DNA of 64,000 bases from Xanthobacter dioxanivorans (GTDB taxonomy: Bacteria > Pseudomonadota > Alphaproteobacteria > Rhizobiales > Xanthobacteraceae), in assembly GCF_016807805.1 (NCBI RefSeq), contig NZ_CP063362.1, positions 2,097,001 through 2,161,000 of the forward strand, written 5' to 3'. Below the pieces are notes generated by a model. The model saw only the letters and a list, made by a program, of their open reading frames with translations. It did not search any database and was not told where the DNA came from. This document shows positions 1-10,154 of the stretch, piece by piece; the first letter of the stretch is position 1; each line of letters opens with the position of its first letter. The position numbers were made by a program, and so were the translations under genes.

Positions 1-2
1 TG

Positions 3-797
3 TGCGGGCCGCCGATCGGCGGCGTCATCGCCGACCGGCTGGGTGCCGAGGCGGCCTTCGCCACCTCCTGCGGCCTGGCGCTGGTCGCCCTCCTCGTCGC
101 CGCCTTCACCCTGCCGCGCGGCAGGCCGGACGAGCGCACCGGGGGCGTCGGCTGGTCGCAGCTGAAGCAGGCGGCCCGCGCGCCCGGCCTGATGGCGCTT
201 TTGTTCGGATGCGCCTTTCCGGCCAAGTTCCTGTTCGCTGCCCTCTGCTTCCTGCTGGTGCCCCTGGAGTTGCAACGGCAGGGCTATTCCTCCGCCGCCA
301 TCGGCCGCTTCCAGATGATCTATCCGCTGATCATGGTGCTGGCGGTGCCCTTCTTCGCCACCCTCGCCGACCGCTTCCAGGTGCGCCATGGCTTCGTGGT
401 CGCCGGCGCCCTTGTCGCCGGGATCGGCGCCATGCTGGTGCCGATCCAGCCCTCCATCGCCCTGATCGTGGTGGCGCTGGTGACGCTCGGCTACGGACAG
501 GCCATGTCGATCGCCTCCCAGTCCGCCCTGGTGGCCGATACCGCCTCCGCCATGGGCGGCGGGCGCGGCGCCGGCGTGCTCGGTCTGTTCCGGCTGGTGG
601 AGCGCTCCGGCAATGCCGCCGGGCCGGCCAGCGCCGGTTTTCTCATGGCGGCGCTGGGATTTGCGCCCGCAACCGCATTTCTCGGTGCCGTGGTTGTGGC
701 GGGTGCGGTATTGTTTGCGCTATCCGGGCGGGGAAAGCCCGCCGTTCAATCCGGCCGCGCCTCGTCCGCGGCCGCATCGGAAGGAACCTCAGCCTGA
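3..797 (+). CDS. MFS transporter, 5' end outside window
   Basis: The C-terminal 264 residues of a major facilitator superfamily membrane transporter are present; the N-terminal part lies before the window. The first visible residues read CGPPIGGVIADRLG, the motif expected at the end of a helix in MFS proteins. About seven hydrophobic segments follow, with a short basic/acidic central loop near residues 45-60 that fits the loop between the two six-helix halves. The stop codon overlaps the ATG of the next gene (ATGA), so the two are probably co-transcribed. The substrate cannot be read from sequence. The neighbouring binding protein suggests a small-molecule uptake or efflux setting, which is inference. 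Confidence 0.85.
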   Translation, partial: CGPPIGGVIADRLGAEAAFATSCGLALVALLVAAFTLPRGRPDERTGGVGWSQLKQAARAPGLMALLFGCAFPAKFLFAALCFLLVPLELQRQGYSSAAIGRFQMIYPLIMVLAVPFFATLADRFQVRHGFVVAGALVAGIGAMLVPIQPSIALIVVALVTLGYGQAMSIASQSALVADTASAMGGGRGAGVLGLFRLVERSGNAAGPASAGFLMAALGFAPATAFLGAVVVAGAVLFALSGRGKPAVQSGRASSAAASEGTSA

Positions 798-1810
798 TGA
801 TGGACCGCCGATCGCTTCTCTCCCTCGGCCTCGGCGCGGGCGCCGCGAGCCTCGCCGGGCCCCTGGCCCGCGCCCAGACGTCGGGCGGGCCCTACCGGAT
901 CCTCATGCTCACCTACCGCGGCGATACCGACGTGGAGCGCGGCTTCCGCGACTACTTCGCCGCCAACGAGATCAAGGTGGAGTTCATCACCCGCGACGTG
1001 GAGCGCGACCCGGCCAAGGTGAAGCCGATCCTCGCCGAGGTGCTGCCCACCTTCAAGCCGGAGCTCATCTACACCTACGGCACGCCCAACACCCTTGCCG
1101 TGGCCGGCCCGTACGACGCCCCGCCCACCGCCAGCTTCGTCCGCGACATCCCCGTGGTCTTCGCCCTCGTGGCGGCGCCGGTGCAGGTGAAGATCGCCCC
1201 GTCGCTCGCCTCCTCCGGGCGCAACGTGACCGGGGCGGTGCACGTGGTGCCCACCGACGTGCAGATGCGCGCCATGCAGAGCTACAAGGCGTTCAAGAAG
1301 GTGGGGGTGATCTTCTCGCCCAACGAGAACAACTCGCTCGCCATCATCGAGGAGATGAAGGCCTTCTGCGCCGGCATCGGCGCCACCGTGATGGCCCAGC
1401 CCCTCAACATGGACGGCAACCGCCCCACCGCGGACGGGGTGGAGAACCTGGTCCGCGACCTGCGGGCCAAGGGCGCGGACTGGCTCTATCTGCCCGCCGA
1501 CACCTTCCTCGCCTCCATCTTCAACCGGGTCGGGCCGGTGGCCCTTTCGGTGGGACTTCCCACCTTCGGCGCCACCGAGTTCTTCATGCGCGAGGGGCAG
1601 GGTCTTGTCGGGCTGGTGAGCCGGTTCTATTCCGTGGGCCAGCTCGCCGCCTCCAAGGCGGCGGCGATCCTGGTCAACCACCGGCCGCCGCAGGACATTC
1701 CCATCGAGACGGTGAAGCGCTTCACCCTCATCATCAACCTGAAGGTCGCGAAGGAACTCGGAATCTATCCGCCCATCGCCATGCTGAACTATGCGGAAGT
1801 CGTGACATGA
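797..1810 (+). CDS. ABC-type substrate-binding protein (ABC_sub_bind / TrpX-like family)
   Basis: This 337-residue periplasmic binding protein has an N-terminal signal with a twin-arginine-like start (DRRSLLSLG) and a likely cleavage after ARA near residue 26. The mature part has the two-lobe organisation of the ABC_sub_bind family (PF04392 type): a receiver-like first lobe with 'ELIYTYGTPNTLAV' and 'GRNVTGAVHVVP', and a second lobe with 'VGVIFSPNENNS' and 'LPTFGATEFF'. Members bind aromatic amino acids or related solutes. No ABC permease or ATPase lies beside it; instead it follows an MFS gene (4-bp overlap) and overlaps a GNAT gene downstream. Start codon 797 or 800 are both ATG. Confidence 0.8.
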   Translation: MMDRRSLLSLGLGAGAASLAGPLARAQTSGGPYRILMLTYRGDTDVERGFRDYFAANEIKVEFITRDVERDPAKVKPILAEVLPTFKPELIYTYGTPNTLAVAGPYDAPPTASFVRDIPVVFALVAAPVQVKIAPSLASSGRNVTGAVHVVPTDVQMRAMQSYKAFKKVGVIFSPNENNSLAIIEEMKAFCAGIGATVMAQPLNMDGNRPTADGVENLVRDLRAKGADWLYLPADTFLASIFNRVGPVALSVGLPTFGATEFFMREGQGLVGLVSRFYSVGQLAASKAAAILVNHRPPQDIPIETVKRFTLIINLKVAKELGIYPPIAMLNYAEVVT

Positions 1811-2487
1811 TGCGGGGTTCCCTGGCTGTTTCCCCCAGCCTTTCCGTCCGCCGGCTGACAATCGAGGATCTGGAGCAGGTCGATGGGCTGAACCGGCTCG
1901 CGGTGGGTCCGGTGATCGATCCGAACGTGGTGAAGCCCGAAAGCCACGCCTATTTCGAGACCATCTTCGCCGGCCGCGGCTTCTTCGTCGGGGTGTTCGA
2001 CGGTGCGGAGCTCGTCGCCTACGCCATCCTGCAGCACGACCATGCGGCGTCCGACGATCCGCGCGCGAGCCTGGGCCTTGCGCCCGGGGCGCCGGTGGGG
2101 CGGCTCGCCGGGGCGCGGGTGGCGCCGGCCTATCGCGGCCAGGGCCTCCAGCGCGCGCTGATCGCGGCGCGGGTGAGGGCGGCCCCGCCCGACATGCTGC
2201 TCTTCTCCACCGCCGCGCCGGTGAACACGGCCAGCTGGTCCAACCTCCTCGCCGAGGGGTTCCCCATCCGGGACATCCAGTTCTTCTTCGGCGGCTACGC
2301 CCGCTACCTGATGGTGCGCGACGGCACCACCTACGATCCGGGGCGCACCCTTCTCGTCGATCCGCTGGATACGCCGCGCCAGAAGGCGCTGTTCGCGGAA
2401 GGCTGGCGCGGCTATGCCCGCGGGCGGCTCGAATCGGGGGCGACGGGGGTCGTCTTCGCCAAGCCCATCCCGGCCGTCGGCAGCTAG
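1807..2487 (+). CDS. GNAT-family N-acetyltransferase
   Basis: A 226-residue cytosolic protein with the GNAT fold. The acetyl-CoA binding A-motif is visible as 'GARVAPAYRGQGLQRALIAA' (about residues 99-118), matching the V-x-P-x-x-R-G-x-G-x-G/A pattern. The early 'RRLTIEDLEQVDGLN' and the late 'FSTAAPVNTASWSNLLAEGF' fit the first strand-helix and the C-terminal swap region. The start ATG overlaps the stop of the preceding binding protein, so it ends a three-gene operon. The acceptor substrate is unknown. Confidence 0.75.
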   Translation: MMRGSLAVSPSLSVRRLTIEDLEQVDGLNRLAVGPVIDPNVVKPESHAYFETIFAGRGFFVGVFDGAELVAYAILQHDHAASDDPRASLGLAPGAPVGRLAGARVAPAYRGQGLQRALIAARVRAAPPDMLLFSTAAPVNTASWSNLLAEGFPIRDIQFFFGGYARYLMVRDGTTYDPGRTLLVDPLDTPRQKALFAEGWRGYARGRLESGATGVVFAKPIPAVGS

Positions 2488-2815
2488 GACCCGTTCCCGG
2501 CGGCTTGCGGCGTGGTCCGGCTGGAAAAGCCTTCTTCTGCCTCGGTTTCGCGACGGATGGTCTGCGCCCGGCCCCGCTGCCGGGGCCAATCCTACCGAGG
2601 AGGCTTCGCGCCGGGCTGGTGTGATTAAGTCGTTATAAATCAAATGCATGGCGCGGTCAGGGGGCGCCGTGAGACCCGAAGTCATCCCCCATGCCGCCGA
2701 ACTGGACCCGGCGGGCTATTTCCGCACGGGCACGACTTCACTAAACTGTCGCAGCAATTCTCCAACCTGTGGATGGTCCTGCCGCCGGCCGGCGGGATGC
2801 GAGAGACGGCGTCGC
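2488..2815. other. 328-bp intergenic region
   Basis: No convincing gene is seen. A GC-rich inverted repeat (7-bp arms GGCCCCG/CGGGGCC, 2570-2587) may end the upstream operon, but there is no T-run after it. The AT-richer stretch around 2620-2645 (GATTAAG ... TATAAAT) is the only promoter-like sequence before the STAS gene at 2816. Confidence 0.4.
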
Positions 2816-3178
2816 ATGAAGATCGAGAAGAAGTCGCTCGGCCCTGACCTCGTGCTCGTCGTCCTGGATGGACGGCTCGACATCGGTGGCGCCGCGCAAG
2901 TGGAACCGGAGTTCAAGGCCGCCTGCGCCGAGGCGCAGGTGCTGCTGGTCGATCTCTCGGGCACTCCCTTCATGGCCTCCATCGGCATCCGGCTGTTGCT
3001 GGCCGGGGCCAAGGGCCTGCACCGGAAGGGCGGCGTCATGCGCCTGTTCGCCTGCGATCCGCAGGTGGAGAAGGTGCTGCGTGCCACCGGCGTCGATCAG
3101 CTGGTCTCCATTTACGGCACGCGGGACGAGGCGCTCGCCGTGGCGGGCGTGTCCCCCGCCAGCCCCACCGCCACGTGA
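2816..3178 (+). CDS. STAS-domain anti-sigma factor antagonist
   Basis: A 120-residue single STAS domain of the SpoIIAA/RsbV type. The segment 'VLLVDLSGTPFMASIGIRLLLAG' (residues 42-64) is the family signature; Ser55 occupies the position normally phosphorylated by the partner kinase. The usual D-S-S/T-G reads A-S-I-G here. The ATG at 2816 is chosen because the sequence upstream in frame does not resemble a STAS domain. The stop overlaps the GTG start of an RsbW-like kinase, so the pair forms a partner-switching module, probably co-transcribed with the transporter-like gene and second STAS gene further on. Confidence 0.85.
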   Translation: MKIEKKSLGPDLVLVVLDGRLDIGGAAQVEPEFKAACAEAQVLLVDLSGTPFMASIGIRLLLAGAKGLHRKGGVMRLFACDPQVEKVLRATGVDQLVSIYGTRDEALAVAGVSPASPTAT

Positions 3179-3642
3179 CGGACGGCGCCATGGCCGCCCC
3201 CGCCGCCGGCACGCTGATCTCCGCCATCGAGGTGGGGGCGCAGATCGATGACATCACGGAGGCGACGAGCTGGCTCGGCGTCGTGGCGCTGGAGGAGGGG
3301 TGGCCGGACGCGACCCGCTTCGCCCTTGAGCTCAGCCTCGAGGAGGCGCTCACCAACGTGGTGTCCTACGGCTTCCGCGGCGCGCACGCCGCCCCGCACA
3401 TCCGCATCGAGTGCTACCGCCTGCCCGAGCGGCGGGTGGCGGTGCGCCTCATCGACAACGGCGTCCCCTTCGACCCGACCAACGTGAGCGAGCCGGAGAC
3501 GCCCGATTCCATCGAGGACGCCAAGATCGGCGGTCACGGGGTGCAACTCATGCGGCATTTCCTGGAGACCCTCGCTTATGCCCGCGAAGGCGAGGAAAAC
3601 CAGCTGACGCTGGTTGCCGGCGTCGCCGGAGGCGGGGCCTGA
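3175..3642 (+). CDS. RsbW/SpoIIAB-like anti-sigma regulatory kinase (HATPase_c_2)
   Basis: A 155-residue GHKL-type ATPase. The N box is visible as 'LELSLEEALTNVVSYGF' (E and N for Mg-ATP), and the G boxes as 'VRLIDNGVPFDP' and 'KIGGHGVQLMRHFLE'. Such proteins phosphorylate a STAS partner or bind a sigma factor or other target. The GTG at 3175 overlaps the STAS stop codon; an ATG at 3190 is an alternative. No sigma factor gene is adjacent, so the output may be something else, possibly the following membrane protein; that is inference from context only. Confidence 0.85.
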   Translation: MTDGAMAAPAAGTLISAIEVGAQIDDITEATSWLGVVALEEGWPDATRFALELSLEEALTNVVSYGFRGAHAAPHIRIECYRLPERRVAVRLIDNGVPFDPTNVSEPETPDSIEDAKIGGHGVQLMRHFLETLAYAREGEENQLTLVAGVAGGGA

Positions 3643-3654
3643 TGCCTCGTCCAT

Positions 3655-3714
3655 GAGCGCGTTTGAGACGAGCGCGTTTGAGACGAGCGCGGCTGGAATG
3701 AGCTTGCGCGTGAC
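3655..3714 (+). repeat. degenerate 15-bp tandem repeat (about 4 units)
   Basis: Two identical copies of GAGCGCGTTTGAGAC (3655-3669, 3670-3684) are followed by two diverged units (3685-3699 and 3700-3714). The repeat fills the gap between the RsbW-like gene and the Na/Pi-like gene, just before the start codon at 3727, so copy-number change would alter spacing but not coding sequence. Confidence 0.75.
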
Positions 3715-3726
3715 GGTGCGTGCGCG

Positions 3727-5376
3727 ATGACGGTGCTGGCGGAGATCCTCGCCGGGCTCGGGCTGCTGTTCGTCGGGCTGAGGATCATGGCGACGCACCT
3801 GCAGCAGGCGACGGGGCGCAAGGTGCGCCGCCTGCTGCGCGGCGCGACAAGGTCCCCGCTCGCGGGCCTCGCTTGCGGCACCCTTGCCGGGCTGGCCACG
3901 CAATCGAGCAACGCGGTCGCCGTGGTGTGCGGCAATCTGGTGCGCGGCGGCGTGTTCGCCACCCGCGACGCCATCCCGGTGGTGGCTGGCGGCAACGTGG
4001 GCACGGCGGGCCTCGTCTTCATCGCCGCCATCGATTTCCGCCTCGTCGTCCTCTATCTCGTCGCCGCGGTGGGCTTCACCTTCCACCTCAGGCTCGATCG
4101 CCGCAGCGCCTGGCGCGAATGGATGGGTGTGGGCCTTGGCCTCGCGCTGGCACTGCTCGGCCTCGACTTCATCAAGCACGGGCCGGCGGACATCGACGTG
4201 GAGGCCCTGGCCGGGACGCTCAGCGCGGGCATCACCCCTCTCCTCGCCTTCGGCCTCGGCTTCCTCGCCTCGGCCGTGACGCAATCCTCCTCCACCCCCA
4301 CCATCCTCGTGGTGGCGCTGATCCAGGCGCGGCTGCTCGGCCTGCACGACGCCTTCTTCCTGGTGCTCGGCGCCAATCTCGGCTCCGGCTTCGCGGTGCT
4401 GATCTCGTCCAGCGGCCTGGCGGGAACGGGGCGGCAGCTGTGCTACGTCCACGTCCTGGTGAAGGTCGCCGGCTGCCTTCTCGTGGGCGCCGCCTTCGCC
4501 GTCCTGGGCGCGGCCGGGGCCGACCCGTTCGCCCTGCTCGCCGGCGCCGGCGGCGGAACGCCGACCGCCTCGGTGTCGGTCCTGTTCCTCCTGCTCCAGG
4601 TGGCCGGGGCGCTCCCCGTCGCCCTGCTGCGGGGAACCGCCGAGGCCATCGCCATGCGCCTCAGCCCGCCGACGGTGGAGGACGATGCGGCGCGTCCCCG
4701 CTTCATCGACGCGCAGGCGCGCCAGGACCCGGCGACCGCCCTCGACCTCGCGGAACGCGAGACCCTGCGCCTCCTGCACCAGCTGCCCCTGCTGCTGCCC
4801 GACCTCGACGGCGCCGAGGCCGGCGATGCCCAGGTGCGGCTCGGCACCTGGCGGGGCGGGGCGTCGGTGGCGCTGGCGGTCGACCATTTCCTCGCCGACC
4901 TCATCGCCCACGGCATGCCCCGGGAGAGCCTGAGGATCGCGCTGCACCACCAGTCCCTGCTGGAGACGGTGCGCACGCTCCAGGACACGCTGCACGACTT
5001 CACCGAGGTGATCGAGGGCTTCGAGGACGTTCCCCCCCTCGGCTTCAACCTGTCGGAGGCGCTGCGCGCCATCGTCCTGTCACTCGCCGACGCGGCCGGG
5101 GCGGAGGCGGCGGACCTCGACATCATCATCACCCTCGCGGGCGATCGCAGCGAGCTGCTCAACCGCATCCGCCGCCAATTGGCCGCCTCCGCCCTGGGGT
5201 CGGATGTGGATACGCGGCAACTGCTTTTCGCCACCAGCCTGTTCGAACGGGCGGTCTGGCTTGTGCGCCGCATTGCGGTGGCGTTGCGCACCCCCGATAA
5301 TGAGGCTAAGCGGGAGGCATCCGTCGCCGCGGACACGGATCTGAAGCGAGTAGAGGCCGATGCACATCGAGCGTGA
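3727..5376 (+). CDS. Na/Pi-cotransporter-like membrane protein
   Basis: A 549-residue protein of the Na/Pi cotransporter II-related family. The two inverted repeats each carry the family's QSS motif: 'ATQSSNAVAVV' near residue 60 and 'VTQSSSTPTILVV' near residue 190. Eight or so hydrophobic helices span residues 1-310. The C-terminal 230 residues are soluble, alpha-helical and acidic, as in relatives with a PhoU-like tail. It sits between an RsbV/RsbW-like pair and a second STAS gene that overlaps it by 17 bp. That suggests the module senses or controls phosphate or anion flux. Transport of phosphate is known for the family; here it is inferred. Confidence 0.8.
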   Translation: MTVLAEILAGLGLLFVGLRIMATHLQQATGRKVRRLLRGATRSPLAGLACGTLAGLATQSSNAVAVVCGNLVRGGVFATRDAIPVVAGGNVGTAGLVFIAAIDFRLVVLYLVAAVGFTFHLRLDRRSAWREWMGVGLGLALALLGLDFIKHGPADIDVEALAGTLSAGITPLLAFGLGFLASAVTQSSSTPTILVVALIQARLLGLHDAFFLVLGANLGSGFAVLISSSGLAGTGRQLCYVHVLVKVAGCLLVGAAFAVLGAAGADPFALLAGAGGGTPTASVSVLFLLLQVAGALPVALLRGTAEAIAMRLSPPTVEDDAARPRFIDAQARQDPATALDLAERETLRLLHQLPLLLPDLDGAEAGDAQVRLGTWRGGASVALAVDHFLADLIAHGMPRESLRIALHHQSLLETVRTLQDTLHDFTEVIEGFEDVPPLGFNLSEALRAIVLSLADAAGAEAADLDIIITLAGDRSELLNRIRRQLAASALGSDVDTRQLLFATSLFERAVWLVRRIAVALRTPDNEAKREASVAADTDLKRVEADAHRA

Positions 5377-5662
5377 GCAAGTCGGAAGCGACGTATTGCT
5401 GAAGGTGGCGGGGCGCCTCGACACGCCCAATGCCAAGCCGTTCGAGGCCAGCCTGATGGAGGTCGTGTCCACGACCGATGGCGGCATCGTCGTCAATCTC
5501 GCGGGGGTGGACTATGTCTCCTCCTCGGGCCTGCGCGCGCTGCTCGTGGCCGGCAAGGCCATGCGTGGCGCCAAGCGCAAGCTGGCGCTGGCCTCGCTTC
5601 AGCCGCAGATCCGGGAAGTGTTCGACATTTCCGGCTTTTCCACCCTGTTCGAGATTTCCTGA
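5360..5662 (+). CDS. STAS-domain protein (second copy in cassette)
   Basis: A 100-residue STAS domain with the canonical 'GRLDTPNA' strand and 'VDYVSSSGLRALLVAG' motif (residues 50-65), so it keeps a phosphorylatable serine in the SSSG loop. It is a closer match to a classic anti-sigma antagonist than the STAS protein at 2816. Its start lies within the last codons of the Na/Pi-like gene, implying translational coupling. Together the four genes look like one partner-switching operon with two possible substrates for one kinase. Confidence 0.88.
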   Translation: MHIEREQVGSDVLLKVAGRLDTPNAKPFEASLMEVVSTTDGGIVVNLAGVDYVSSSGLRALLVAGKAMRGAKRKLALASLQPQIREVFDISGFSTLFEIS

Positions 5663-5700
5663 GATCGAGATCTTCTGAATTCGAGGACGCCGGTGGCGGC

Positions 5701-6762
5701 TCAGGGTGCCGCCACCGGCGCCCACAGCACGTCCTCGATGCGCCGCGCGCCGCTCGCCAGCACGGCGAGCCGGTCGAATCCCAGCGCGCATCCGCTGGCC
5801 TGCGGCATCTGCGCCAGGGCCGCGAGGAAATCTTCGTCCAGGGGATAGCGCTCGCCATAGAGCCGCGCCTTCTCCGCCATTTCCTGTTCGAACCGCCGCC
5901 GCTGCTCGCGTGCATCGGTCAGCTCGCCGAAGGCGTTGGCGAGCTCCAGGCCGCAGGCATAAAGCTCGAACCGCTCGGCAAAGCGTGGGTCGTCGGGCTT
6001 CGGCCGCGCCAGCGCCGCCTCGCTCACCGGGTAGTCGCACAGGATCGCCGGCCGACCGATGCCGAGATTGGGCTCGATTCGCTCCACCAACACCCGTGAG
6101 AAGATGTCCGCCCAGGTGTCGTCCGGCGCGGTACGGATGCCCGCATGCGCGGCGAGGGCGGCGAACGGGCCGGGTTCGCTCGCGCCGCCGGGCGCGGGGA
6201 GCACGCGGGTGAGGTCCATGCCGGCGAAGCGCGCGAACGCCTCCACCAGGGTGATGCGCTCGGGCTCGGCCCTCGGGTCGCAGCTCCGGCCGCGCCAGGA
6301 GAAGGGGGAAACGCCACCGGCCTCTGCGGCAAGGGCGAGGAGCCGGGCGCAGTCGTCCATGAGCCGGGTGTAGGGTGCGCCGGCGCGGTACCATTCCAGC
6401 AGGGTGAATTCCGGGTGGTGCGCCATGCCGCGCTCGCGGTCGCGGAACACCCGGGCAAACTCGAAGATGCGCTCTTCCCCCGCCGCCAGCAGCTTCTTGG
6501 CGGAGAATTCCGGCGAGGTGCGCAGATAGAGCCGGTGGACGCTGCCATCCGGGGCGTGGAGGTCGGTGGCGAAGGCGTGCAGGTGGGCCTCGTTGCCCGG
6601 CGAGAGCTGGAGGGCGGGGGTTTCCACTTCCACGAAGCCATCGGCGCCGAACCAGGCGCGCACCGTCGCCGTGATCCGCGACCGGGCGAGCAGGAAAGGC
6701 CGCCGGTCGGCATGGATGGAGGGGCTCCACCAGGGGCTCGGGGCGGACGAAGATACCACCAT
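5701..6762 (-). CDS. epmA: EF-P lysine ligase EpmA (lysyl-tRNA synthetase-like)
   Basis: A 353-residue class II aminoacyl-tRNA synthetase core without an anticodon-binding domain, the hallmark of EpmA/PoxA/GenX. Motif 2 reads '[22 protein letters not shown]'-like (about residues 108-130), and motif 3 is '[12 protein letters not shown]' near the C-terminus. The enzyme attaches beta-lysine to Lys34 of elongation factor P. Its substrate gene efp lies immediately next door in divergent orientation (141-bp spacer), and the encoded EF-P has Lys34. No epmB (lysine 2,3-aminomutase) is within the window. The ATG at 6762 gives the usual family length. Confidence 0.93.
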   Translation of the reverse strand: MVVSSSAPSPWWSPSIHADRRPFLLARSRITATVRAWFGADGFVEVETPALQLSPGNEAHLHAFATDLHAPDGSVHRLYLRTSPEFSAKKLLAAGEERIFEFARVFRDRERGMAHHPEFTLLEWYRAGAPYTRLMDDCARLLALAAEAGGVSPFSWRGRSCDPRAEPERITLVEAFARFAGMDLTRVLPAPGGASEPGPFAALAAHAGIRTAPDDTWADIFSRVLVERIEPNLGIGRPAILCDYPVSEAALARPKPDDPRFAERFELYACGLELANAFGELTDAREQRRRFEQEMAEKARLYGERYPLDEDFLAALAQMPQASGCALGFDRLAVLASGARRIEDVLWAPVAAP

Positions 6763-6903
6763 GTGGCTGAAAATCCTTGTTCCCGCTGGCGCGGGTGGCA
6801 GAAAGGCGGGGGCGAGACTGGCGTTGCGCGCGAAGATCGCTATGTTGCCCGCCAACGGTTCAGGAGCGGCACGCCGCCGCACAAAGTTCGAGGAAGACGC
6901 GAC

Positions 6904-7473
6904 GTGGTCAAGGTCATCGCCAGCTCTCTGCGCAAAGGCAATGTGGTCGATATCGACGACAAGCTCTATGTGGTGCTCACCGCCGAGAATATTCATCCCG
7001 GCAAGGGCACGCCGGTCACCCAGCTCGACATGCGCCGGATCTCCGATGGCGTGAAGATCTCGGAGCGCTACCGCACCACCGAGCAGGTGGAGCGCGCCTT
7101 CGTGGAAGACCGCCCCCACACCTTCCTGTACGAGGATTCGGACGGCTACACCTTCATGAACCCGGAGAATTTCGACCAGGTCACCGTCCCCAAGGACATC
7201 ATGGGCGACCTGTCGGTCTATCTCCAGGAAGGCATGGAGTGCATGCTCTCCACCCACAACGGCAATCCCATCGCCATCGAGCTGCCGGCGCGGGTGACGC
7301 TGGAGATCGTGGACACCGAGCCGACCGTGAAGGGCCAGACGGCATCCTCCTCCTACAAGCCGGCCATGCTCTCCAATGGCGTGCGCACCATGGTGCCGCC
7401 GCATATCGCCGCCGGCACCCGCGTGGTCATCATGACCGCCGACGCCTCCTACGTGGAACGCGCGAAGGACTGA
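6904..7473 (+). CDS. efp: Elongation factor P
   Basis: A 189-residue three-domain EF-P. Domain I starts '[20 protein letters not shown]' and carries 'HPGKGTP' with Lys34 at the tip, the residue modified by EpmA. The middle OB domain contains '[14 protein letters not shown]', and the C-terminal domain contains '[20 protein letters not shown]' with the Y-K-P-A signature. It relieves ribosome stalling at polyproline stretches. The start is GTG at 6904, which gives the standard length. It is divergent from epmA, so the pair may share a promoter region at 6763-6903. Confidence 0.96.
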   Translation: MVKVIASSLRKGNVVDIDDKLYVVLTAENIHPGKGTPVTQLDMRRISDGVKISERYRTTEQVERAFVEDRPHTFLYEDSDGYTFMNPENFDQVTVPKDIMGDLSVYLQEGMECMLSTHNGNPIAIELPARVTLEIVDTEPTVKGQTASSSYKPAMLSNGVRTMVPPHIAAGTRVVIMTADASYVERAKD

Positions 7474-7481
7474 TCGCCTCG

Positions 7482-7499
7482 TCCCGGCGCCGGCCGGGA
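7482..7499 (+). terminator. possible hairpin terminator after efp
   Basis: Seven-base arms TCCCGGC/GCCGGGA flank a four-base loop just after the efp stop codon. There is no T-run after the stem, so intrinsic termination is uncertain. Confidence 0.3.
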
Positions 7500-7590
7500 A
7501 CACGCATTTCAGCCGCCAGCCACGACGGATGGAACTTTTACCAGTTCTGTCTGTTGTGGTGGAAAATGGCAGCGGGTCAGGCGTTTGGCG

Positions 7591-8007
7591 ATGAACTTCA
7601 CAGGATTGCGGGTGCTGGTGGTCGAGGACGAGTTCCTCGTCGCCTTGGGGCTGGAGGACAATCTCCGCTCCCTCGGCTATAGCGTCGTCGGCCCCATTTC
7701 CAGCCTTCGGGCGGCGCTGGAGGCTGCGGCCCACGAGCGCGTCGATGCCGCAATCCTCGACGTCAACCTCAATGGCGAGCCGGTCTACCCCGCCGCCGCC
7801 ATCCTCGCCGGCCGCGGCATCCCCTTCATCTTCTGCTCTGGCTATACGGGCGCGGTGCGCGTGCCGCGGGAATTCGCCGACGCTCCCCGCGTGGGCAAGC
7901 CCTACACCAGCCAGGTCATCGCGGACGCCCTCGCCGACCTGTTGTCGGGCGGCACAGTCGGATCGGCCGGCGGCAGCGGTGCCCGGGCCGCCCCGAGCGA
8001 GGCCTGA
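7591..8007 (+). CDS. single-domain response regulator
   Basis: A 138-residue stand-alone receiver domain. Acidic residues 'VVEDE' (12-14), the phosphoacceptor Asp57 in 'ILDVNLNG', and the lysine in 'VGKPY' are all present. No output domain follows, only a short Gly/Ala-rich tail. The ATG at 7591 is preferred over an in-frame TTG at 7585. No sensor kinase is adjacent; proteins of this type in alphaproteobacteria often work with hybrid or HWE kinases elsewhere (general knowledge). Its partner here is unknown. Confidence 0.88.
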   Translation: MNFTGLRVLVVEDEFLVALGLEDNLRSLGYSVVGPISSLRAALEAAAHERVDAAILDVNLNGEPVYPAAAILAGRGIPFIFCSGYTGAVRVPREFADAPRVGKPYTSQVIADALADLLSGGTVGSAGGSGARAAPSEA

Positions 8008-8101
8008 GCGGAACGCTCACGCCTGCGCGGCAGAACAGGCGGATCACGAGAAGCGCAATCCGCCGAAGCGAGCATTCCGGAAATGCAAAAGGCGCATGGC
8101 C

Positions 8102-8752
8102 TCAGGCCGCGCCGGCTTCCTTGCCGGGCGAGGCGGCTTCCGCCTTCGGGCCACCACGCGCCACGCCCACCATGGCGGGCCGCAGCACGCGCTCGCCAAT
8201 GACGTAGCCCGCCTGCACCACCTGCACCACGGTGCCCGAGGGCACGCTCGGGTCGGGCACTTCGAACATGGCCTGATGGATGTTGGGGTCGAACTTCTCG
8301 CCCTTCGGCTCGATCTTGCGGATGCCGTGCTTCTCCAGCGCCTTGATCAGGCCGCGCTCGGTCAGCTCCAGCCCGTCCAGCAGCGCCTTCAGGCCGCCCT
8401 CGGCGGTGGCCTTGGCCGCATCGTCCACCGACCCCAGGGCCCGCGCCAGGTCATCGGCGACATTCAGCACGTCGCGCGCGAAAGAGGCGATGCCGTAGGT
8501 CCGGGCGTCCGCAACTTCCTTCTCGGCCCGGCGGCGGATGTTCTCCGCCTCGGCGAAGGCGCGCAGGAACTTGTCCTTCAGCCCGGCGATCTCGGCCTCG
8601 AGGCGCTGCTTCTCGCCGTCGTCCACGCCGATCTGCGCATCTGCGGTGGCGAGGGCTTCCGCCTCGGCCGTCGCTTCATTGACGGCCGCCGTGCCCGCAC
8701 CGTTTTCGCTTGCGTCGCCGCCGGTCTCGGGCGCGCGCTTCTGCTCGCTCAT
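8102..8752 (-). CDS. grpE: GrpE nucleotide-exchange factor
   Basis: A 216-residue GrpE. The long N-terminal coiled-coil helix ('[20 protein letters not shown]'-like, about residues 49-68), the '[14 protein letters not shown]' segment and the C-terminal beta domain ending '[16 protein letters not shown]' are all typical. It releases ADP from DnaK during chaperone cycling. It lies downstream of hrcA on the same strand, the classic heat-shock arrangement, with about 120 bp between them. No CIRCE element was found in front of it. Confidence 0.96.
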   Translation of the reverse strand: MSEQKRAPETGGDASENGAGTAAVNEATAEAEALATADAQIGVDDGEKQRLEAEIAGLKDKFLRAFAEAENIRRRAEKEVADARTYGIASFARDVLNVADDLARALGSVDDAAKATAEGGLKALLDGLELTERGLIKALEKHGIRKIEPKGEKFDPNIHQAMFEVPDPSVPSGTVVQVVQAGYVIGERVLRPAMVGVARGGPKAEAASPGKEAGAA

Positions 8753-8874
8753 CCGGTTTCTTCCCCTGCCTCAAGTTTTGCCCCCCGGTTTCGCACCATT
8801 GGAGGCAAAGGCCAAACTTTCCCCGCGCATATCGGGGCGGCGCGGGGAAAAATCAAGACTGCGCGAGATCGCGT

Positions 8875-10002
<1,128 letters not shown>

Positions 10003-10154
10003 GGGCCCGCACGCCCCATTATGTGTCCATGACCGGGCCTGTGTTCAAGCGTCCTGCGCGGGGGCCTGCGCGCGGCCTTGCTTCCCACGCGGGCCCGGCC
10101 GCTCTAAAAGGAGCGCCCGAGACCCGATAGAATACCAAGAAAGAGGTAGTTCCC

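Noticed and set aside
3112..4995. A 627-codon open frame on the minus strand
   Set aside because: It is antisense to the RsbW-like and Na/Pi-like genes and has low-complexity composition without family motifs.
10003..10154. CIRCE element for HrcA between hrcA and rph
   Set aside because: No TTAGCACTC...GAGTGCTAA pattern; only a 5-bp inverted repeat CGCTC...GAGCG is present.
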